The position numbers were made by a program, and so were the translations under genes. The notes below the pieces were generated by a model. It saw only the letters and a program-made list of their open reading frames with translations, had not been told where the DNA came from and made no database searches. Shown piece after piece: positions 54,506 to 64,000 of a DNA stretch of 64,000 bases (within the stretch, counting starts at the first letter, position 1; each line of letters begins with the position of its first letter). Source of the stretch: Isochrysis galbana (Eukaryota; Haptophyta; Isochrysidales; Isochrysidaceae); the NCBI GenBank assembly GCA_018136815.1, contig CM030941.1, positions 1,301,582 through 1,365,581 of the forward strand, read 5' to 3'.

Positions 54506-56125
54506 CAGGGCGTATGGGTTCACGTTTACCCGGTGTTGACCCACTTTGCGTTAACACCTCCATTGGCTAGGTGTGGCACATGCGTTAACACCTCAATCTG
54601 CAAGTGTTGGTACCAGCAGCGGGTTAACACCACACTGCCGGTGCTGTGTACTACTGTGCACCCACGCACCCACGCACTCACGCACCCACTGAATGCTACG
54701 TGCCGCGCGTGCGCGCGCACGAGGAGCTGCATGGCCAAGTGGCAAGTGGGGAGTTGCTCTTCGGCACGGGCACCATGGCCAATTTGGAGCTTGCGCGGCT
54801 GCACCGCGGCACCTGCTGCTGACTGCGCGCGCTGCACTGCTGCCGCTACACGGGCGGCGCGATGGGACCGTGCTACTCCTTGTGCACGCGTGGGCCGCCT
54901 ACTGCCTACTGCGTGGGGAGGCAGCGGCGGCGGTCGGAGGTGCGCCGGCGGTGCCCGCCGCCGCCTTCGCGGCCGTGGACCGGCTGCTCGCCGCACTCGC
55001 TGCTGTTGTATTCCTGCCCATCTGAAGGCTGTAGGCATGAATATTCGTGTAAGGTACGCGCTCACAATTACAATTGAACAGTTCCCCGTGTTGCCACTGA
55101 CGCACAAGACACACAGATTCGGATTCCCCATGGTCTCAAGTCCAGGTTTGCAGATTTTGGTCTCGAAATTTGCGATTCGAATTTTGTTTTTGCTGTCACT
55201 ATAATTGTTGGCTCGTTTAAGGTAATAAACCGGCATGACTTCGACTTCTCGTTCTGCAGTCGCTCTGCGAGACTCTCTCTCTCTCTCTCTCTCCGTCCGC
55301 CTCTCCTCGGCCGACGGCAGGAAGATTCGTCCAAAACATTCTCCGGTCCCAAGATATCTCGTGGGGACCTCAGCCTTCGCCGCACGGGGAGGGTTTGTTT
55401 ATCGTATGATTCCGGAGTGTTTACGTTAGCCTTCTGAGCCCAAGGACTTTGGGTTTTGGGTTTTTCGTGAGTGATTTTGTAGCAACTTCGTCGAGTCCCA
55501 CCGTGTTCCCAAGCGAGTCCCCCCGAGTTCCCGAGTCTATACCCCGAGTCAACGAGTCAATACAAGCCAAGCACGCGCCTGAGCCACCCCCAGTCGCCTG
55601 CCACCACCTCCCACAAGCCTCCTTCCACACTTCCGCGCCCTCCGTGCTCCGTGCGTGCGTCGTGCGTCGTGCGTCGATCACCATGCCCGTAGTCACCCCC
55701 GAGGAAAGCTCCATGAGCTCCCCACAAGAACCGCGTTCCGCGCTAGCTGCCGGCGCGCCCTCGCAGGCAATCTCCAAGAGTGAGATGAGCCTTGCTCTGA
55801 CAGCTGCGCGCGACCGACCGGCCGACGCTCACGTTGCGCGCTGCGCGTCGCCTGCGCGTTCCACCTGCGCGGGGCCGCGCGTGTCCCGATAGGCATTTTG
55901 TCATTTGACCGCGCATTCCCTCGCGCGCGCTGCCCCGCTGCCCGCTAAAGCAAGCAGAATCAGCAACCAGCAACCGCAACAGTGACGAGTGGAAGTGCGT
56001 CAACACCGTGTCAACACTTGTTGTGCCCTGCGTCAACACTTGTAAGAGGCCAGATGGGTTAACACCTTGCCCAAGCTACTGTAATGGGCCCTCGAGGGCG
56101 TGTCAACGTGAACCCATACGCCCTG
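54506..56125. mobile_element. Non-autonomous hAT element carrying nested repeats
   Basis: Ends are CAGGGCGTATGGGTTCACGTT (21 bases at 54506) and its exact inverse ending at 56125. GCATCAAG flanks both sides (54498-54505, 56126-56133). An 8-bp duplication with a CAGGG start is diagnostic of hAT. Subterminal GTGTTGAC/GTTAACAC motifs repeat in both ends. The interior contains two repeats found elsewhere: 55010-55205 (also at 41325) and 55366-55802 (also at 37599). It therefore probably swallowed other insertions. No transposase is present. Confidence 0.85.
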
Positions 56126-56690
56126 GCATCAAGACGAACGGACGAAGAAGCTATCCATTCACTGTGGGAAGCGGCATGCCGCAGGGCTGTCCGCTCTAGA
56201 CCAGAAGCGTTCATTTATCCCCATCCCTGCTGGCACCTTCCGTTGTCACCTGGAACTTACTTGACACTTCACATTTGTGGAAGCACACACGTGGTTTTAC
56301 GCCAGTCACTCGATTCGGGCAGGGTCGGGCGTCGATATCTCATTGAAATCAGAAATACTGTCCACATTTCTCTCATATATACCTCACGCGAATTCCGCAC
56401 ACTATATACCTCATACCTATTCTTATTCTAGAATCCTGAATCCACGTCAATAACAATAATGTTCACTACCCTGGTGAGGGGCCTTGCCCCGCCGCGAGCA
56501 CCTGAGGCCTGAGGAATTGGATGACTGGTTCAATACCAAGCAAATGGTGCTTGAGCGAATCATTTCTGTGAATGGCTCGAATGAATACGTCCTGCCGCAC
56601 GCGCGTGACGGGAAGCGTGAAAACACCTCTTGTGGTGAGAGTGCCTAGGTGATGAGTAAGTTGAGAGCAAAATCTATTCAATATTCAATA
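56126..56690 (+). mobile_element. LINE reverse-transcriptase remnant interrupted by the hAT element
   Basis: Directly after the hAT duplication the frame reads PFTVGSGMPQGCPL, the reverse-transcriptase GxPQGxxLSP motif. About 270 bases later come MFTTLVRGLAP and a charged segment matching the C-terminal part of the LINE at 13655-14113. The stretch between is decayed, with several stops. The left half of this LINE was not recognised left of 54498. Confidence 0.65.
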
Positions 56691-56993
56691 TTCAATGTCC
56701 AATCTCATGGGCATTTAGCCCCAATGTACCCTCTAGCCCCCTCATTAATCTGTTTTTGATTTGGCCAAACCCTTAGCAAGCCAACCGTTGTCTTCTCTTC
56801 CCTCACGTCTCAGTTTTGAGACGGAGGTAGTATAAAGTTCAATTCTAGGGTAGTTGTTCTCATCCACAACCCACAATCCATGGCACGTTGCCGGTGGAAC
56901 GCCTCTCCAAATGTTTCATGAGTACCGCGAGGCAGACTAGCTAGCTAGCTCGAAGAACGCCTCACAGACGGTTCATGAGCATCACGAAGCAGG
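56691..56993. other. Intergenic, 3' flank of the DNL-type gene
   Basis: 56690-56990 shows nothing beyond a GAGACGGAGGTAGT stretch and an AGCTAGCTAGCT run near 56940. Confidence 0.4.
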
Positions 56994-57624
56994 CTAGCTG
57001 CCCACCTCGAAGATGTCCCGGCCATCAGTCCAATATCCAGACTTGCGAACACTATCTCCTCGTTGATGAAGAATATCTTCGATGTTAGTCTTCCCGCCAC
57101 CAAACCAACCAAGATTGTCCGCAATGAGATGGAGCTGTTCACAACGGCATTTCACGACCACTACACCTGTAGCGGGCAGGTCTTGGCGTTGGTAGGAGGG
57201 CAAGCAGAAGCCTGGCGTACGGCTCATCTGCCCATTTGGCGTCTTGCGCATTCCTGGTGCTACGACGGGGTGGTAACTCGGGCTGAGACACACCGTTCTC
57301 ATATGAGTTCTTACTGATCGTCTTGATGGTCACACGGCCCTCGCCACTCGCATCGCAAGGGTCGTGAGTGCAAGTGAAACGTAGTAGCATCTTCTCTCCT
57401 TGTGTGCGCACCCCTGGAGCTGCGGACGTGTCCCATCCATCACCGCGGTCGACGTTTGGTGACTCTGTTGTTGTCATCACTGTGGCAGAAGGATCTGCCT
57501 GCTGTATGCGCCGCGTCGCTTGACGGAGGGCGTTTGCGAGCGCACTGTCGATATCCGATGCCATCCCACGGCGTAAGATCCGCAATACTGCCGGAACACG
57601 GCAGACACTGTGTGTAAGCGCCAT
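56994..57624 (-). CDS. DNL-type zinc-finger protein (Zim17/HEP1-like)
   Basis: Exons are 57624-57294 and 57166-56994, about 167 residues. The core reads MLLRFTCTHDPC..TIKTISKNSYENGVVVVKCR then CEQLHLIADNLGWFG, closely matching the DNL finger whose HLIADNLGWF signature names the family. Members help mitochondrial (and in algae sometimes plastid) Hsp70 stay soluble. The usual ligands are two CxxC pairs; here they appear as C-x4-C and C-x-C, which is odd and could mean a wrongly chosen splice site or a diverged finger. The N-terminal 60 residues with RILRRGM could be a targeting peptide. The frame stays open upstream to 57795 without an ATG, so a 5' exon may be missing. Confidence 0.75.
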
Positions 57625-58020
57625 GTGGACTTGACGCCTCCTTGTGCTGATAAGGGCGGGTCTGTTTTGCACACCCACGTGAAGAGACAGAGAAGTCGCT
57701 GTTCGCGCAACCGGAAAGGGAAGGACGGCAGCGAGCAGCTGCGTGAAGACCGAGCGAAGGAGGGAGAAGGGGCAAGAGCGAGAGATGCGGCGCAAGGGTG
57801 GCGCCCAACACGGGGACGGGAGATCAGATGGGGCGGGGCGCGGAAGAGGGGGTAGGAGTAGCTAGCTCTACGGCAGGGGCGAGTAGTAGTAGAGTAAGCA
57901 GGGGCGAGTAAGAAAGTAAGGGAGAGAGATCTGGAGGACCTAAATTTACCTCCATCCTTTCTCCGTGGTACCCCCCAGGAGCCAACGCCCCCCAGGAGCT
58001 AAGGTGTTGTTTGACTCTGA

Positions 58021-58340
58021 CCTCTGAGCGAGGGTTTTGTAGTATACGTGTCAGATCTACTCCGAGTGAAGGGAGGGGAACGTACTGTGTTTGACTCTGA
58101 CCTCTGAGCGAGGGTTTTGTAGTATACGTGTCAGATCTACTCCGAGTGAAGGGAGGGGAACGTACTGTGTTTGACTCTGACCTCTGAGCGAGGGTTTTGT
58201 AGTATACGTGTCAGATCTACTCCGAGTGAAGGGAGGGGAACGTACTGTGTTTGACTCTGACCTCTGAGCGAGGGTTTTGTAGTATACGTGTCAGATCTAC
58301 TCCGAGTGAAGGGAGGGGAACGTACTGTGTTTGACTCTGA
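58021..58340 (+). repeat. Four-copy 80-bp tandem repeat
   Basis: CCTCTGAGCGAGGGTTTTGT..TTTGACTCTGA (80 bases) is repeated four times with no visible differences (58021, 58101, 58181, 58261), preceded by a partial unit. A fifth copy, with a small internal insertion, starts at 59140. The placement around a gag-like fossil suggests LTR-associated repeats. Confidence 0.9.
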
Positions 58341-58526
58341 CCTCTGTCGCATTCGCGATGTCTCAGAGGCAAAAAGAAATAACAGTAAAAGAAATAACAG
58401 TAAACAGTAAAAAAGAACAGAGGAAGAAAGAAGAAGAAGAGTGAAAAAGAAGAGAAAAAAACCCAGAGTATATAGGGCGGTTCTCAGCCCTTCCCATCGG
58501 CCCTATGGCTACGTAAACTTTCGCGT

Positions 58527-58601
58527 GGCATAGTGGTTCAACCCACCGCCTCCACCAACCTTTTGCTCTGGGTCGCGAGTTCGAGTCCGGACGGAGCGCT
58601 C
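58527..58601 (+). other. tRNA-like sequence (A and B box), probably tRNA-derived repeat
   Basis: TGGCATAGTGG fits the polymerase III A box, and AGTTCGAGTCC, 42 bases downstream, fits the B box. The acceptor and T stems do not pair properly, so I do not call a functional tRNA. A tRNA-derived SINE head or degenerate tRNA is likelier. Confidence 0.4.
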
Positions 58602-58619
58602 TGCAGTTCGAGCCCCGCT

Positions 58620-59100
58620 CCTTCTCCTCTCCGCTCTTCTTCTACCGTTAAATTCCACGCCCTTCTTCTACCATTAAAATTCCACGCTCTTCTTCTACGG
58701 TAAAAATCCTGCCTCTTCCTACTGTTAAAATATCCTGCCTTCCTACCGTTAAAATCCTGCTTCCGCCTACTGTTAAAATATCCTGCCTTCCTACCGTTAA
58801 AATCCTGCACTCCGTCTACCGTTAAAATCCTGCCTCCGTCGCCTTGCCAAGACATTTCCTCTGCCTTCCTGCCGGCTTCCTTGCCAGTTCCTTCCGCCCC
58901 GGTTTCCCGCTTGTCTCCGAAAAACGGTTTCACCGCATTACGACCAAGCTTAGTGGGGAAACTCCTCGTCCAGTTCCGTTACCCGAAAATCTCGTTCATC
59001 TCGTCGGGCCCCAGGGCCATCTCGTTCATCTCGTCGGGCCATCAAGGCCATCTCGTTCATCTCGTCGTCGGGCCATCAGGCCATCTCGTTACATCTCGCT
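58620..59100 (+). repeat. Degenerate minisatellites
   Basis: 58630-58835 repeats a unit of about 25-27 bases built on CTACCGTTAAAATCCTGCCT. 58985-59100 repeats CATCTCGTTCATCTCGTCGG. Neither codes for protein. Confidence 0.65.
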
Positions 59101-59138
59101 CACCTCGTTACAATCCAAGCTGAGGCGTTGATTTCCAC

Positions 59139-60126
59139 AACCTCTGAGCGAGGGTTTTGTAGTATACGTGTCAGATCTACTCCGAGTGAAGGGAGGAGGG
59201 AGGGGAACGTACCGTGTACCGTTGTCACCGTCGTCGTCGTGTGAGCGCGCTAGCTTAATGATGTTCCCCTTGGTCTACACGATATACGATATTGCTATCA
59301 ATCACTGGGCCCCCATGGGTTGGGGCCAAACATGGTACCCCCGCCGAGAGGGGTTCACACCTCTCTCGCACGCGACTGAGCGCACGCTCCCAAGATGTCT
59401 ACACCCAACACAAGGTTGGACCAAAGACAGAAACCGAACAACTCTTCAAGACAATTGAGTTGTTCCAACCACTGACTCCGCTCAAGGGAGCGGACATCGG
59501 GCCTTATGCTTCGCAGCAAGGCCAAGAAGCACTGTCACATCCGACGCGCGGCAGCCGCGTCGAATTCTCGGAAGAATCAGACTTCAAAGCCATCCCAAAA
59601 CATTCTCTGGTACACGGTGATGGGACTCAACAAACTCTGTCATACAAAACCCACATCTGCCATTATCGTTATACTCGTCTGCCTGCGGCACAGTGGTACG
59701 CACTGATGGGGGAAGACACCCTGGAAGACTTCGACTCGCGCAAGTATCGCTGCCGACCGTTCGACGGCACTCCGGGCCGCCCCTTCGAGATATTCTGCCG
59801 AGACTTTGGCAATGCCTTCTCAAGAGACTACATTGGAGATTCCGACCTAACCACTAACCACATGCATGTTAGGTCTGGATATTGGTGGATACCTGGAACA
59901 AAATCCAGATAATCAATTCTACAACGCTGATGGAACGGTGAGGGCCGGAGCTAGGCAACAGCTAATGGACCACACCAAGAGAAAGCGTATACTCTTCTCA
60001 TATCTCATGGAGCACATCTCTAATTCCGATCTTCGGGAAATGTTAACATCACAAGCCCCACACGACGGAGCCAAAGCGTATCAACTCTTACATGATCAAT
60101 GCCATCAAGAGGTAGATGACCATAAC
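59139..60126 (+). mobile_element. Ty1/copia-like gag region (fossil)
   Basis: Plus frames at 59292-60126 encode KYRCRPFDGTPGRPFEIFCR and later GARQQLMDHTKRKRILFSYL, MEHISNSDLREML and GAKAYQLLHDQC. This arrangement of aromatic and helical motifs is typical of copia-class gag (UBN2-like). A copy of the 80-bp repeat precedes it at 59140-59220. A family A element is inserted at its right end (60124). Only part of an element is present; broken. Confidence 0.6.
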
Positions 60127-60865
60127 TAAGTTTATACTTGGTTGACCCATGGGGGGGCACGAGCCCCCCCCTCTCTCCACTCCTCCCCTGCCATGGGGGA
60201 GGAACCACCCATCCTCCTCGTACGCCTGATGGCTTGCCAGGAGGCCACTGCCCTACTGACCCACTCCCTTCCCCACAGGCTCGCCCCATTCGCCCATCCT
60301 GGCCCCTCGTGACCAGCCCATCGCTCCAACCCCCCTCCCCCCCTGGTCGACAGGCAGACAGGTGCAGATTGGGGGCCCCAGAGGCTCAGGAACGCCAGCG
60401 AGGGAGAGGCAGGGGAGGCCAGGGCCCAGTCCCAGCCTCCTCTGCCCCCAGAGCTGGCCTCCAGGAGCCTCCAGGGGTCGCCAGGGGCAGCTGCAGGCCT
60501 GCCGCAGGCGCGCCATCGCGCGTGCCGCAGGAGAGGGGAGAGAGAGCGCGGAGAAGGGGGTGGGCGGAGCGAGAGCTCCGCTCACCGAAAAATAGGTAAG
60601 TCCCGCACCTGTTTACAGGATAAGTCGGGGCTGAGACCGCCGCCCACTCGGAGACACAGGAGGAAGGGGGGGAATGATCACCGGGGGGGGGCGCGGGCCA
60701 CCGGACCATATCTAAGCCCTTCACCCCTATCCCCCTAGTAGTGCACGAGGGGAGTCGCCTTATGGCGGGGGGAGAAGGGCCGGGGAAGTGGGGGTGTAGA
60801 AAGTTTCCTACGTGAGTAGAAAGTAGAGGCTGCACGGTCGCGTGTGCGGTGAGACTATTAAGAAA
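60124..60865 (-). mobile_element. Family A SINE-like element, full length, inserted in gag fossil
   Basis: The tail AACTAAGTTTATACTTGGTT is at 60124-60143 and the head GGTGAGACTATTAAG is at 60849-60863. It is very similar to the 42374 copy throughout, so both are fairly young. Target duplication was not evident. Confidence 0.8.
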
Positions 60866-60941
60866 TTAATTAATTAGTTTGAACGCCAAACGCCCTTCGA
60901 ATCGACAAAAATCAAAAGACCAACTTGTAATTAAGGTACTC

Positions 60942-61842
60942 TCATGCATCACACCAGGCAGTCTTCAATTCGACTCCCACCGGTTCCGGCTTGCGCCTGA
61001 CGAACCAGCAGACCTTAGGGCATTTCGCCGGGTCGCCTACGCCTTCACGACCACGCCATGCACACATCGACTCGTCGAGGGTGAGCAGCCATGACGGGTG
61101 CACCTTGTCGATGCGAGACTCATTGAACATGTCGATGAGGGGACGCACGAACGCCCACGGGTCACGCTCCAGAGACAGCGGATCTTCTGGCCCGAATGTG
61201 AGGACGGTGCGGATGCGCTTGAAGCGATTGATGCCCATGCCGTGCCGCCCGAGCGCTGGAGGTGGTAAGAGGGATTCTGGCGTTGGCGTCGTGCTCCACA
61301 TCGCATCGAGCGAGAGGCCAGAGTGAATAGAGATGGCAATGGCGTAGCCGAACCACTGCAGGAATTCCCCCTCGGTGAGTTTCTTATCCCCTCCGCTTTC
61401 AGGCCAAAGAGCTTCGCGTTGGAGAGCCGAACGATATGGCTGAGGTACTCGTCCGGGAGCAGGTACATAAAAATCTGGTCGATGCTCTTGAGGCTAGACG
61501 TATTGTGCGTGAACGTCATCTTCTGCCGGCTCTCTGTCCGAGCGTCGCGCTTGACAAACTTCGGGTCGCGCAGGGTCCAGATCGTGCCGCCGTTCTCGTA
61601 CGTTTTTGGAGCTTCCGCCTAATCCTCGGACGAGTCATCTCCGATGTTGCTGGGGTTGGTTTGGCTGTAGCTATCACTCTCGTTGTCACTCTCGGAGTCG
61701 TCGTGTATCTAGGTGTTGAGAACAGGAGCTGGCCGGCCATCTTGATAAGGTAGGAGCTGCACCTCGAGGGAGTTCCCGTTCTCGTCGAACTCAAAGGCGT
61801 CGAGGAAGTACGACTTGTTGCGAGTTTCTTCTTCCCACTTCA
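60942..61842 (-). mobile_element. Decayed piggyBac-type transposase
   Basis: Minus frames give LPDEYLSHIVRLSNAKLFG, then INRFKRIRTVLTFG, DPWAFVRPLIDMFNESRIDK, LLTLDESMCAWRGR and RRKPEPVGVELKTAWCDA, the DDE_Tnp_1_7 (piggyBac) order including the LDESM catalytic block. The upstream part has stops (near 61707 and 61620) and a one-base frame change near 61387, so it is not functional. TTAA ends were not located. Confidence 0.8.
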
Positions 61843-61861
61843 TCATCATTATTAAAATTTT

Positions 61862-62064
61862 GTTAAAATATTAATGTTATATCCTAGCCAACCCCACTAG
61901 CCACTAGCTAATTGGACACAACTTTTCGGTCCCGGAATCCCGCCATGCCTGACAAGCCAGGTGTCCGAGTGGTACCGGGGAGAGGGGGCACTGCCCCCGA
62001 GCGCTGTGGGACAGCGCTGGAAGACAGCGCTAAAAGACAGCGCTGGAGGACACCGCTGAGGGAC
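61862..62064 (+). repeat. Repeat E copy plus (GCTGGAAGACA)-type minisatellite
   Basis: 61862-61995 matches the left part of 50745-51092. 62000-62063 is a roughly 15-base minisatellite ending GCTGGAGGACACCGCTGAGG GACA (gap added), a stretch that recurs at 63420-63443 on the other side of the duplicated cassette. Confidence 0.6.
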
Positions 62065-62291
62065 AAGCGGCTTGCCTTCATTTGGTCTCCTTTCCCTCAG
62101 GGTTTCTTCCCCTCCCGTGGGGACTCTGGCCGAGCAACATCAAATACAAAAAAGCTCGGTCCTAGGACACCGGGCCTAGCTCACCATGAGGGCGCTCCTG
62201 TGAGCAAGGGGATGCATGGTTACTAGTGCGTGCCCCCGCCCTCGATGAAAATTCCAGCGGCCTCCTCGTCACGCATGACGTGGACCTCTCC

Positions 62292-62927
62292 TCACACTTG
62301 TCTTGAAAGGATCGTCTTCAATGAGTGCATCGGATGTATACCGCACTCCTCGTGTGTCAGCTTGAACTTCTTTTCGATGTCGTAAAAGCTGTGGTACGGG
62401 TCAATGTACCCCTGCTTCTTTTCGAGCATGAGGTAATGCCTACCGGTCTTATCGATGGCGTAGGGATACGGAAAGTCGTTCGCTCCTACAGGCGATACGA
62501 ATGCGACGATCTCGTCGACGGCCTCAAATTCGAACACTTCGATGCCCACGAAGACGTACTTGAGGTCGCCGATGTAGAAGAGCAAAGAGTTCCCTGCTTC
62601 ATTGAGCTCGTTCACTCTGTCGTACCCTCCTGACAATACAGTCAATGGGCAGAGGTAGCTGATGCCAACAAACATGTCCTCGCACACGAACGCGTGATGC
62701 GAGGCTTCGCCGTGTACATCGACCAAGTGCCTACCGTCATCGCGCTGTGCAACGGACGCGACAAAGCCCACGCCGCCATTGTCATGGGTCGCGTACTTTT
62801 GGACACCGGGTTCAGGGGCGAGAATCCTTCGCCAGTGCTCTTCGAACTCGTGTATACCTGGGTCTCCCGTCTCAGGTGTGGGAGAGTCATGGTAAAGGAG
62901 CGACAAGGCAAGGTCTTTATGTGTCAT
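62292..62927 (-). CDS. Giant-virus-like family protein of unknown function (cassette copy 2)
   Basis: An intronless frame of 211 residues that looks whole. Landmarks are THDNGGVGFVASV near 47-59, NSLLFYIGDLKYVFVGIEVF near 112-131, and FVSPVGANDFPYPYAIDKTG near 142-161, followed by YLMLEKKQGYIDPYHSFYD. From memory, the string SPVGxxDxPYPYAID with GNSxLL and YxFIG belongs to an uncharacterised family widespread in nucleocytoplasmic large DNA viruses; I could not check this. There is no signal peptide or membrane segment. It lies 62 bases after the knottin-like frame on the same strand. A partial sister copy sits at 12688-12866. Old viral acquisition followed by duplication is inferred. Confidence 0.65.
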   Translation of the reverse strand: MTHKDLALSLLYHDSPTPETGDPGIHEFEEHWRRILAPEPGVQKYATHDNGGVGFVASVAQRDDGRHLVDVHGEASHHAFVCEDMFVGISYLCPLTVLSGGYDRVNELNEAGNSLLFYIGDLKYVFVGIEVFEFEAVDEIVAFVSPVGANDFPYPYAIDKTGRHYLMLEKKQGYIDPYHSFYDIEKKFKLTHEECGIHPMHSLKTILSRQV

Positions 62928-62989
62928 TTATGAGCACGAAACGAAAAAAGTTTCCGTGAGCGCTTTTCACTTTGTTCCGTGCTCGCCAA

Positions 62990-63345
62990 TCAGTCATCAG
63001 ATCTGCAGGTACCACTACGACACGTGTATTCACCACAGCACTCCGAGTTACTTTGGCACACCGACCCTGGCTCGCGGCATGGCGTCTCACACACTCCCTC
63101 GTCATTGCACTCAAGTCCTTCACAGCACTCGTCGCCATAACTGCACCCCCCCCTTTTCTCGACACACGGTGTGACGGTACGGCACTTTTGGTCGGAGCAC
63201 ACGAGATCGTGACAACAGTCTCCATCGTTTGCACACTCTCCATCCACATCCTTGCATCTGTCTGGCTGCTTCTTCGTGAGTACCAACGCGACGACGGTGG
63301 CGGCGACCACGGTGGCGACGACCACCGCAAGGGCAATCAAAAGTC
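62990..63345 (-). CDS. Membrane-anchored triple-knottin protein, copy 2
   Basis: Apart from one or two residues (QSNSEC against QNNSEC), the protein part is identical to 12261-12625: hydrophobic anchor, then three C-x6-C-x5-CC-x4-C-x4-C modules. The 5' end differs from copy 1, and a start codon is not obvious; an upstream exon ending near the CGCCAG|AGGCG site at about 63358 is possible. The near identity of coding and intergenic sequence to copy 1 argues for recent duplication. Confidence 0.55.
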
Positions 63346-63445
63346 GTTTCGACGCCTCTGGCGCGCGGTGTAGCGCAGGTGAGGGTGGTGCGGGTCACTC
63401 ACACGCGCTGCGGGACACCGCTGGAGGACACCGCTGAGGGACACC

Positions 63446-63700
63446 GTTGAAGGACGCTGAAGGACCTCCGCGCGGGGGGGGGGAAGCAGAGAGAACGCGG
63501 CGTCTCAACGCGCGGACGCGGAAGAGAGCCGCCGTCTGGGCGCGCGGAGGGGGGGGAACGGCGGAGGGGGGGGGGAACGGCGGAGGGGAGGGGGAAGAAA
63601 TCTGCGAGGTTGCTATTCGACCTGGGACAATGGGAAGAAGCTAGCTCTCGCACAGTTAGCTCAGGTATGAGCCCGCCACCCGGCTAACACGGTCCCGCGC
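63446..63700. other. GC-rich tract without a gene
   Basis: GGGGGAACGGCGGAGG is repeated around 63547-63590. The frames here are low complexity. Confidence 0.4.
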
Positions 63701-63714
63701 AGCCGGCCGAGCTC

Positions 63715-64000
63715 ATGTGCACATACGAGGCCGGCGGGCTCCACAACGCACGAATCCAGTGCAGGTTCGTGACACCACTGACCCGCACGCGCCCTGCTGC
63801 TATGTGCCATTGTAGCGATGAGGATAGCTCCGACTCCGGTGCGATGATCCGCACTCAGGAAGTGGAAATCGCGCTACGCCGGGGAGAGCAAGCCGAGAAT
63901 GATCGGGCAAAGCGGGCGAGGACGCGTGCGGCTCGGCTGGCTGCGCGTGAGAATCGACGCGGCAGCCGCGAGCAAGGATCGGAGAAGCGCCGGCGCTCCG
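63715..64000 (+). CDS. Partial open frame running off the window edge
   Basis: From ATG 63715 the frame stays open for 95 codons to the window end. It begins MCTYEAGGLHNARIQC and later has an acidic SDEDSSDSG followed by a basic, Arg/Ala-rich helix (RAKRARTRAARLAARENRRG). It may be the first exon of a nuclear protein or the N-terminus of a transposon protein. No family is recognised. Confidence 0.35.
   Translation, partial: MCTYEAGGLHNARIQCRFVTPLTRTRPAAMCHCSDEDSSDSGAMIRTQEVEIALRRGEQAENDRAKRARTRAARLAARENRRGSREQGSEKRRRS

Noticed and set aside
58527-58601. Functional tRNA
   Set aside because: A and B boxes are present, but the acceptor and T stems do not pair, so it is listed only as tRNA-like.

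Overview
This window is nuclear DNA of a eukaryote. Protein genes carry short GT-AG introns (roughly 56-240 bases), and no operon-like gene packing is seen. Two enzymes point to a photosynthetic protist with a complex plastid: a 2-C-methyl-D-erythritol 2,4-cyclodiphosphate synthase (IspF) with a signal-peptide-plus-transit-like leader, and a homoserine dehydrogenase with an N-terminal leader. A haptophyte-like or stramenopile-like alga is my best guess; it is inferred from gene content and is not proven.

Host genes, left to right: tandem-domain arginine methyltransferase (397-2881, +); coiled-coil protein of unknown role (4468-6500, -); homoserine dehydrogenase with ACT domain, six exons (7735-10227, -); cytochrome b561-like protein (11582-12201, -); coiled-coil protein (14407-15273, +); a large EF-hand/ZU5-like/FN3/IQ/C2-like protein (20162-24317, -); a PGQ-motif/RING-like/four-EF-hand protein (26362-27623, +); ASCH-like protein (31295-32515, +); voltage-sensor/cyclic-nucleotide phosphodiesterase fusion (33909-36202, -); intronless ankyrin protein (39165-39866, +); IspF (43280-44214, +); Myb/SANT protein (49203-50331, -); TauE/SafE-type permease (52063-53834, +); DNL zinc-finger protein (56994-57624, -). 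Calcium and cyclic-nucleotide signalling proteins are prominent.

The rest is densely packed with mobile DNA. (i) A non-LTR/SINE-like family of about 750 bp has a conserved head and a 3' end made of two stem-loops. The terminal hairpin differs in sequence between copies but keeps its pairing, and one copy has a 16-bp target duplication. (ii) Head-only derivatives of 240-270 bp have 16-18 bp target duplications. (iii) Decayed LINE reverse-transcriptase pieces occur four times. (iv) Two hAT-type elements have clear 8-bp target duplications, alongside hAT and piggyBac transposase remnants. (v) LTR-element fossils include a short non-autonomous element with two seemingly identical 351-bp LTRs, a Ty3/gypsy-like integrase piece and a copia-like gag piece. 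(vi) A foldback palindrome of about 425 bp lies beside the ankyrin gene, which is itself bracketed by direct repeats of about 200 bp.

The most unusual item is a two-gene cassette present twice, 50 kb apart and inverted (12261-12866 and 62720-63350). It encodes a membrane-anchored triple-knottin cysteine-rich protein followed, 62 bases on, by a protein that by memory resembles a family common in giant DNA viruses. It looks like a transferred and recently duplicated unit.
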